Positions 14,976 to 19,900 of a stretch of DNA of 19,900 nt are shown here, piece after piece (within the stretch, counting starts at the first letter, position 1; each line of letters starts with the position of its first letter). Origin of the DNA: Lachnospiraceae bacterium (GTDB lineage: Bacteria > Bacillota > Clostridia > Lachnospirales > Lachnospiraceae). The stretch covers positions 1 through 19,900 of the forward strand of contig CABJBK010000021.1 of the NCBI GenBank assembly GCA_902363825.1. Reading direction: 5' to 3'. The translations under genes and the position numbers were made by a program. The notes beneath the pieces were generated by a model. That model had not been told where the DNA came from. It saw only the letters and a program-made list of their open reading frames with translations, and made no database searches.

Positions 14976-15195
14976 GTGCCGGATACGGCACATAAAAAGT
15001 GTGCCATTAAAGGCACAAAATTAGGTGCTGAGGGAACAGTTACAGCTAAAAGTGAACTTCATAAGCAAGCCCTCGGCGTTTGAGAGCGAAATACACCCAT
15101 CGCACAAAACTTCGTTTTGTACTCTGTGTATTTCGCTCTGCGAGGCTTAGCCGCCACAAGGCGGATGTGTTCGCAAGACGAGTGCCTATGCACTC
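14976..15195 (+). other. Hairpin cluster, candidate oriT region
   Basis: Five hairpins lie directly before the relaxase gene. They are GTGCCG/CGGCAC (14976-14991), TGTGCC/GGCACA (15000-15017), a large one, CCGCC/GGCGG (15152-15164) and GAGTGC/GCACTC (15180-15195). The large one has a perfect 14-bp stem (15083-15096 with 15126-15139), an outer CCTCG/CGAGG (15071-15075 with 15141-15145) and an inner ACAAAAC/GTTTTGT (15104-15120). Relaxases of the MobA/MobL type recognise hairpins at oriT, often next to their own gene, so an oriT here is likely. The nick site cannot be read from sequence alone. No ORF here looks real. Confidence 0.5.
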
Positions 15196-15282
15196 GCTCA
15201 CAGGGAAAGTTTACTACTCACATCTCATCTATCTTATCTGTCCTCTTTTCCAAAATCAAAACTGGGAAAGGAGGAAATCGCT

Positions 15283-16848
15283 ATGCCAAGAAATTCATTT
15301 GTGCAGATGTCAAAGCTCCATAATGTTCGTGGAAGAATCTATTATATCTCCAGTGACAAAAAACAGGAAAATCTCTATGCGGTATATGAAACCACAGACC
15401 GAAAATTTTGGACAGAACTTGCCAAGTGCAATCAGGCAGAATTTAAGAAAAGCGGTACAGAGGGAAAATGTATCGAAGCAAGAGAATTTATCATTGCCCT
15501 GCCGGAATCCTTTGTGGATTATCCGCCAGACGGACTATTAAAATATATGACGGATAAATTCAAAAGTCGGTATGGTGTTGATTGTATTGCAGCACTCCAT
15601 CATAACAAACGAAAGACGAATTATCATATCCATCTTATCTTTGCAGAACGAAATTATCTTGACGAACCGATAGAAAAGATTGCCACCAGAAATATGTTCT
15701 ATGATGAGAAAGGTAATCATGTTCGTACCAAGAAAGAAATCCTAGACGAGAATGGAACTATCCGTAAAAGGTGTAAGGTGATCAAGAAAGGTGAGGTCTA
15801 CGAAAGACAGATGTTTACCATCAAGGACGCTCGCTTTAAGCAGGAACATTTCTTAGATGAGGTCAAGGTATTTTATACCGATGTCATCAACGGACTTGTC
15901 AAAGATGAGAAAGAAAAGCTGTCTGCATTCAAGCGTGGGGATGTCTATCTTGCCACTAAGAAAATCGGTAAGAACAATCCAAAGGCAGATAAGATTACAC
16001 TCAATAATAAGGTCATACAGGACTGGAATCGTACTGTGGATCACGCTTTGGTATCGGGGATGGAGCGAAAGGAAATCTTAAAGGTAAAGCAGGAACAGAT
16101 TTCAACTCCGATTAAGGAATCCATTCACAAGTATGGCAATCATCCGGAGCTTTTGTTTATGATTATCTTTCGGGCAATCGAGCTGTTAAAAGAACTCATA
16201 AAGTTGCTGATACAGAAACAGGAACAACAGAAAGCCAGAATCTCCGACCTTATGGAGCGAAGAAATGAAAAACAAGAGAAACAACCAGCTCCATCCGTTA
16301 CACAGACAGACAATCAGACAATTCCTGCTGTGACCCAACCATTCAAAGCACCTGCTACTACTACCGCAGAAAAGACCGTTATTCCGCCAAGACCAAGAAT
16401 GTCTGAGCTGGCACACGATTATGAGATGCGACTTGAAGAGATTATGGAGAAACTTAAACGACAAAACAGAGCCATTCATACGCAGGAAGTGAAAAAAGAC
16501 CTTATTGACGAGGATTTGAAGAACTGTACAGGATTATTCCAAGGAAAGAAACGAAAGGAATTGCAGGCACAGTCTAACAAATACGCAGAAACGATTAAGA
16601 TTATGAAGCAGGGATTATCCCATATCGTGCAGGATTACAAATATCCAACGGTAGATGCGTTCCTGCAAGTCTATAAACAAGGCAAGTCCGAGTATGAATC
16701 CTATGTCAAAGCAAACAAGGAATGGAACTCCAAGTATGGAGAAAACTCAATCCATCGAAAGCTGGCAGAAAAACAGGCAGAAGTTCAGAAACGGGAACAG
16801 GACAGAGATTTTAACTATCGTTCGCCATCAGACAGAGGAGCTAGATAA
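15283..16848 (+). CDS. MobA/MobL-type relaxase (mobilization protein)
   Basis: A 521-aa protein. The N-terminal 250 residues resemble the MobA/MobL relaxase domain: AREFIIALPESF (67-78), then GVDCIAALHHNKRKTNYHIHLIFAE (98-122, written here only to locate it), whose H106/H107 and H115-x-H117 form the HUH metal site. A tyrosine-bearing motif near the N-terminus (RIYYIS, 18-23) may hold the nicking residue. The C-terminal half has basic and coiled-coil stretches (about 290-320 and 390-450) that may bind DNA or partner proteins. It should nick oriT and pilot the strand into a recipient, using a conjugation channel encoded elsewhere. AAAGGAGG precedes the ATG, and a perfect terminator follows. No coupling protein or secretion genes are seen in the window, so the element may only be mobilizable. 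Confidence 0.8.
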   Translation: MPRNSFVQMSKLHNVRGRIYYISSDKKQENLYAVYETTDRKFWTELAKCNQAEFKKSGTEGKCIEAREFIIALPESFVDYPPDGLLKYMTDKFKSRYGVDCIAALHHNKRKTNYHIHLIFAERNYLDEPIEKIATRNMFYDEKGNHVRTKKEILDENGTIRKRCKVIKKGEVYERQMFTIKDARFKQEHFLDEVKVFYTDVINGLVKDEKEKLSAFKRGDVYLATKKIGKNNPKADKITLNNKVIQDWNRTVDHALVSGMERKEILKVKQEQISTPIKESIHKYGNHPELLFMIIFRAIELLKELIKLLIQKQEQQKARISDLMERRNEKQEKQPAPSVTQTDNQTIPAVTQPFKAPATTTAEKTVIPPRPRMSELAHDYEMRLEEIMEKLKRQNRAIHTQEVKKDLIDEDLKNCTGLFQGKKRKELQAQSNKYAETIKIMKQGLSHIVQDYKYPTVDAFLQVYKQGKSEYESYVKANKEWNSKYGENSIHRKLAEKQAEVQKREQDRDFNYRSPSDRGAR

Positions 16849-16858
16849 TCTAATTAAA

Positions 16859-16901
16859 TTCAAAAAAGATAAAGACCATCAAATTCTTTATCTTTTTTGA
16901 A
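16859..16901. terminator. Strong bidirectional terminator between mob and agrB
   Basis: A perfect 17-bp stem (16859-16875 with 16885-16901) with a 9-nt loop. The left arm has a run of six A and the right arm a run of six T, so the U-tract works in both directions. It serves the convergent mob and agr transcripts. It leaves only about 20 nt after the agrB stop, too little for an agrD gene. Confidence 0.85.
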
Positions 16902-16922
16902 TATTTATGAAAAGTCATCCTG

Positions 16923-17489
16923 CTATTTAAAGTGTCTCATTAGATTTTTAATTGTTTCGACTATCATAAGAATGATTACGCAGAAAAAGGAATAAAACAA
17001 TGTGGTATTCATCTTCGTGTTTCCAATTTTATAAAACAGCAGAAATCCAATGCTAACAATTATCACAGAAATAAGTTTATGTATCCATTTTTGTTTGGTG
17101 GTTAAACATATTTTATGGTTACTTATAGGTGCAAATAATATACACATAAGGACAAGTATCAAATATCCTAGTACAGTTGGCTTTAAATAGATTATAGCCC
17201 ACTTATCAAGACAACCGAGAAAAAAGCTGCCTAAGATACATGTTAACTGCGTTGGAGCATGGGCACCTCCGGTATAATGTCGTAACAATGAAAAGGTAAT
17301 TACCCAAATTAGGGTATAGCCGAGTGTATGTGATAAAACTCCCCATACGAACAATAACACTATGGTTATAAAAGTATTCAAAAAACATTCTAAGCCATAT
17401 ATGTATATTTCTAATTGATCCGCAGAAACATCCTCCCCGGATAGTTCTGCTAACTTATTAGCAATAGATGTAGCCCACTTCGTAATCAT
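16923..17489 (-). CDS. AgrB-like accessory gene regulator protease
   Basis: A 188-aa polytopic membrane protein with about six hydrophobic segments. The catalytic pair of the AgrB cysteine endopeptidase is kept: H77 in RHYTGGAHAPT and C84 in QLTC, the same spacing and numbers as in Staphylococcus aureus AgrB. The family cuts the AgrD propeptide and forms the cyclic thiolactone signal. The start overlaps the upstream regulator gene by 4 bases (ATGA), and GGGG lies 7 nt upstream. Unusually, it is the last gene of the operon and no agrD follows; a terminator closes the unit 22 nt later. It may process a peptide encoded elsewhere, perhaps on the other side of the shared promoter region. The gene is AT-rich like the rest of this cargo. 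Confidence 0.88.
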   Translation of the reverse strand: MITKWATSIANKLAELSGEDVSADQLEIYIYGLECFLNTFITIVLLFVWGVLSHTLGYTLIWVITFSLLRHYTGGAHAPTQLTCILGSFFLGCLDKWAIIYLKPTVLGYLILVLMCILFAPISNHKICLTTKQKWIHKLISVIIVSIGFLLFYKIGNTKMNTTLFYSFFCVIILMIVETIKNLMRHFK

Positions 17490-18220
17490 TCAAAATCCCC
17501 GCTTGTATCAAATCTTGTTGTATATTTGGCAAAAGCACTTATCACGTCTTTGGAATAAGAACGTGCGATTTGTGTAGTTAGATGATTTGACAATTCAATC
17601 GTTCCTGATGTAATACGATAGATATGTGCCATATTTACAATATAAGAACGATGGGTTCGGATAAATTCACTTGGCAAATGGACAATAATCTTATTTAGGG
17701 TAGACATTTGTTCATAGCATTTGCCGTCTACGGTCAATATATCCACATAATGTAATCTGCTCGAAAATGTCAATATATCTGCATAGGGAATACTTACAAT
17801 TTCCTGCTTGTTTCGGTATATGTAGGTATTATTAGATAACTCCTTCGCGATTTCATCCAAACACAGAAAAAGAGTATTTTCCTTGACGGGTTTTAGCAAG
17901 TAGTTTAAAGCTCTGACTTCATATCCTCGGAATACATATTCTCTAAAAGCTGTTAAAAATACAATAATACCTTGATAACCAGATTCACGAAGGCGTTTAG
18001 CAACCTCAATTCCATTCATTTGCCCCATTTGTATGTCAAGGAAAAATGCTGAAGCCTGTATAGTTGTGCCTTCAGAATTTTTTGAAAAATATTCTTCGCC
18101 CGATTCGTATTCGTCAATTTCAATATCCCAATCATATTGCTGCCCGTATTTTCTTATTCCATTTTTCAGCCGTTCTGATTCGATCACAGAATCTTCAAGT
18201 ATGGTTATTTTCATTTTCAT
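17486..18220 (-). CDS. AgrA-like response regulator (receiver plus LytTR domain)
   Basis: A 244-aa protein. The receiver domain (about 4-120) has the acidic pair E9-D10, the phosphoacceptor D62 in FFLDIQM, T90 and K110 in LLKPV. The C-terminal LytTR DNA-binding domain (about 135-235) shows SRLHYVDILTVDGKCYE and IRTHRSYIVNMAHI. Proteins of this class bind paired 9-bp direct repeats spaced by 12-13 bp; such a pair is present upstream of the operon at 19639-19680. It is presumably phosphorylated by the adjacent AgrC-like kinase. Its ATG overlaps the kinase stop codon, and AAGGAG lies 14 nt upstream, so translation is probably coupled. Confidence 0.92.
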   Translation of the reverse strand: MKMKITILEDSVIESERLKNGIRKYGQQYDWDIEIDEYESGEEYFSKNSEGTTIQASAFFLDIQMGQMNGIEVAKRLRESGYQGIIVFLTAFREYVFRGYEVRALNYLLKPVKENTLFLCLDEIAKELSNNTYIYRNKQEIVSIPYADILTFSSRLHYVDILTVDGKCYEQMSTLNKIIVHLPSEFIRTHRSYIVNMAHIYRITSGTIELSNHLTTQIARSYSKDVISAFAKYTTRFDTSGDFE

Positions 18221-19569
18221 AGTAGTTTGTTATTCTCCTTATCCGGTATCAGAATATGTACGGAAAAAATTTTGTTATCAGATGTAATCTGCAATACGCC
18301 ATCTGCCTTTTCTACAAGCTCTTTTACTCGTCTTATCCCAAGTCCATGTTCTTTTCCTTGTTTAACACTCAAAATGTCTCCATCAATGCTACCTTTTATC
18401 ACACCATCATAATTATTTTCAATGTGAATCAGTATCATATTCTGGTAAGGTTTAATATAAAAATAAATGTATGGATGCTCGGTTGGATCAGAGATTATAA
18501 GTCTTTCTCCTGCTTCAATGGAATTATTCCATATATTTCCAAGTATGGATGAAAGCTCAACAGAATCAAGCGGAAAATTTTCAGGAGCCATAATAGAATA
18601 TTCTGTCTTAATTCCGTGTTTTTCAGCATAATCAAGTTTTGCGGTAAGTATGCAGTCAATAGCAATATTTCCCGTTGCTATGGCACTTTGCGTAGTTGCA
18701 AGAGTGTTATGGTATTGCTCTGTATATGCTATAAGTTCATCCCATTTCTTGTCTTTTGCTAATACGTTGATTGCATCCACATAAATCTGCATATCATGTT
18801 TCATTTTTCGTAATCGTTCAGTTGTCTCAGATAAGCTATTGAACTCAGTCCTTTCCAGCTCATAAATCTTTTGTTCTTCCAGTAATCGTATGTTTTCTTC
18901 TTTTGAATAACCTAGCTGGTATATGTATAGCATCAATACTAAAAATAAAATAATAAAAAACAAGTCAACCAATGATAGCCTAGCTGAAAAGGATGAATCA
19001 CCAAATTTATCAACAGATTCCAAAGTCAGCCTTAATATGTAGTGCCCGATTGCAAGTCCAGAAATTGCGATGAAAATATATGCAACTTTTTGGAACGGTG
19101 AAAGAGATATGTCTTTGTTTCCAATAGAATGAAATAACAAGACAAAAACAGCTATCATTGCCAAATATAACATGGTATATGGCTTCCGTAATGTTCCACC
19201 TAATAATAGCTCCAGAGACGCTCCTTTATAAAGAGTAACGGGAATAAAGAACGAAATCTGTTCTGCAACTAAGCAAATGATGGAATACGAAAAGCCCCAA
19301 AAGATACGGCGAATTATACTATCACGATAGAACAATACTGCATATCCAATGTCCAAAACACAAGATGACATCAAAGTGCTGTAGGATGATATTCCCATTT
19401 TATTCAGCGTGCATAACACAGCAAACTGAAATGATACGAAAAGAAACATCAAAACTGCTTGATGTTTATAATTTGCTCGAATACGCAATTTTTTATGGAT
19501 AAATATTATAAACAATGCCAGTTCTAAGAAATTAACAATATATTCCCATATTGAGTCAATATATAGCAT
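18217..19569 (-). CDS. AgrC-like GHKL sensor histidine kinase
   Basis: A 450-aa protein. The N-terminal half holds six or seven membrane segments (to about residue 217), the usual peptide-sensing domain of AgrC kinases. A coiled linker (EENIRLLEEQKIYELERTEF) leads to the phosphoacceptor H258 in LRKMKHDMQ. The GHKL ATPase part shows the N box NIWNNSIEAGE and the G box HGLGIRRVKELVEKADG. It should sense a cyclic peptide made by an AgrB-type protease and phosphorylate the neighbouring LytTR regulator. I choose the ATG at 19569, with AAGGAAG 8 nt before it; the GTG 9 bases upstream lies inside that site. It is the first gene of a kinase-regulator-protease operon, the reverse of the usual agrBDCA order. 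Confidence 0.9.
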   Translation of the reverse strand: MLYIDSIWEYIVNFLELALFIIFIHKKLRIRANYKHQAVLMFLFVSFQFAVLCTLNKMGISSYSTLMSSCVLDIGYAVLFYRDSIIRRIFWGFSYSIICLVAEQISFFIPVTLYKGASLELLLGGTLRKPYTMLYLAMIAVFVLLFHSIGNKDISLSPFQKVAYIFIAISGLAIGHYILRLTLESVDKFGDSSFSARLSLVDLFFIILFLVLMLYIYQLGYSKEENIRLLEEQKIYELERTEFNSLSETTERLRKMKHDMQIYVDAINVLAKDKKWDELIAYTEQYHNTLATTQSAIATGNIAIDCILTAKLDYAEKHGIKTEYSIMAPENFPLDSVELSSILGNIWNNSIEAGERLIISDPTEHPYIYFYIKPYQNMILIHIENNYDGVIKGSIDGDILSVKQGKEHGLGIRRVKELVEKADGVLQITSDNKIFSVHILIPDKENNKLL

Positions 19570-19601
19570 AGCTACCACTTCCTTTAATCATTCTCCGTCA
19601 T

Positions 19602-19630
19602 ATTTTATCATCAATAAAGTAGGTACACAA
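19602..19630 (-). promoter_or_regulatory. Promoter of the agr-like operon
   Basis: On the minus strand: -35 TTGTGT (19630-19625), 17-nt spacer, -10 TAAAAT (19607-19602), about 33 nt before the kinase ATG. The -35 is weak, as expected for an activated promoter, and the LytTR-type repeats end 9-11 bp upstream of it. Confidence 0.5.
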
Positions 19631-19638
19631 CATAATAT

Positions 19639-19680
19639 GCTACCGTTTGTGCATAGTGAGCTACCATTCATGCATAGAGG
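19639..19680. promoter_or_regulatory. LytTR-type binding site: two 21-bp direct repeats
   Basis: Repeat 1 (19639-19659) and repeat 2 (19660-19680) share GCTACC, TT and TGCATAG. The 9-mer ACCGTTTGT (19642-19650) fits every position of the LytTR consensus [TA][AC][CA]GTTN[AG][TG]. ACCATTCAT (19663-19671) fits with one mismatch. The 12-bp gap is the family's usual spacing. The site lies between a leftward and a possible rightward promoter, so the AgrA-like protein may control both. Confidence 0.72.
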
Positions 19681-19692
19681 TATTGAAAAGTA

Positions 19693-19721
19693 TAAAGATT
19701 TTGTTATATTCAAGGTATACT
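19693..19721 (+). promoter_or_regulatory. Possible rightward regulated promoter
   Basis: A good -10 TATACT (19716-19721), but only TAAAGA at the -35 position with a 17-nt spacer. A poor -35 beside a LytTR site suggests activator dependence. It points into the interrupted small ORF and out of the window. Confidence 0.4.
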
Positions 19722-19772
19722 ACTACATCTTAAGTATTCTGAGAATCTATAATATGGAGTGGAGATGATAAG

Positions 19773-19900
19773 ATGTCGTACTTTAGGAATATTAACAGGA
19801 TATATAATGTGTACTAGTGTATTGGCACATTGATTTTTAGCATTACAACAACTTCCTATTCGGAAGCTGTTGTAAACATAGGATACAATGAACTCAACTT
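19773..19900 (+). pseudogene. TAG-interrupted small secreted-peptide-like ORF (partial)
   Basis: An ATG at 19773 with GGAG 8 nt upstream starts a 14-codon frame (MSYFRNINRIYNVY) that meets a TAG at 19815. The same frame then stays open to the window end: CIGTLIFSITTT, then SYSEA, then VVNIGYNELN. A basic start, a hydrophobic stretch and a small-residue site (SEA) resemble a signal peptide. It may be a peptide or secreted-protein gene killed by one stop, or a non-coding leader. An overlapping 22-aa ORF starts at 19765 (MIRCRTLGILTGYIMCTSVL), also behind a GGAG. A hairpin (19843-19856 with 19862-19875, one mismatch) lies inside. I do not recognise the product. Confidence 0.35.

Noticed and set aside
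14229..15282. CRISPR array, considered because of the regularly spaced short repeats.
   Set aside because: The repeated box is only 11 bp, the sequence between boxes is itself repeated with a 99-bp period rather than unique, and no cas gene is present.
15080..15541. A 153-aa plus-strand ORF overlapping the hairpin cluster and the start of the relaxase gene.
   Set aside because: It runs through the stems and out of frame into the relaxase coding region; the relaxase start has a much better ribosome binding site.
16901..16940. A 7-codon plus-strand mini-ORF (MKSHPAI) near the agrB stop as a possible AgrD.
   Set aside because: It is far too short, has no cysteine or serine ring residue and lacks the acidic tail of AgrD.

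Overview
The window looks like a gut Clostridia chromosome, most likely Lachnospiraceae. This is inferred from the mix of a CvpA protein, a DUF5711-type beta-propeller membrane protein, a LysM membrane protein, a split transketolase, a DUF6062 cysteine protein and a dnaX-ybaB-recR neighbourhood, and from Firmicutes-type ribosome binding sites. No species can be named from the sequence alone.

Core part (1-11540). Nearly all genes read leftwards. At the left edge, two tandem strong promoters with A-rich upstream tracts read out of the window and end in a leader typical of Firmicutes rRNA operons, so a 16S gene probably lies just outside. To the right come cvpA and the DUF5711 gene (4-base overlap), the LysM gene, the two transketolase subunit genes (13-base overlap) and recR. 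The DUF6062 gene is divergent, and its promoter shares one -35 hexamer with the recR promoter. Next are an Rpn/PD-(D/E)XK gene, ybaB, dnaX and a 6-phosphofructokinase gene. The Rpn gene carries a roughly 100-nt self-complementary leader, and together with the DUF6062 gene it separates recR from dnaX-ybaB. A rightward tRNA-Ser(CGA) closes the core.

Integrated element (about 11540 to beyond 19900). Next to the tRNA lie a tyrosine integrase, an XRE-type repressor with its own operators, and a divergent excisionase-like gene. A 1.05-kb non-coding block follows, holding two families of direct repeats, regularly spaced GTCCACCCAAG boxes and a cluster of hairpins, ending at a MobA/MobL-type relaxase gene. 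This is the layout of an integrative mobilizable or conjugative element. The right end is outside the window.

Cargo (16923-19900). A leftward operon encodes an AgrC-like sensor kinase, an AgrA-like LytTR regulator and an AgrB-like peptide-processing protease, each overlapping the next by 4 bases. No AgrD precursor gene sits beside agrB. Upstream of agrC, a 21-bp direct repeat matches the published LytTR-family DNA-binding consensus and lies between a leftward promoter and a possible rightward one. The rightward transcript would enter a small secreted-peptide-like reading frame interrupted by one in-frame TAG. This rearranged agr module on a mobile element is the most interesting part of the window.
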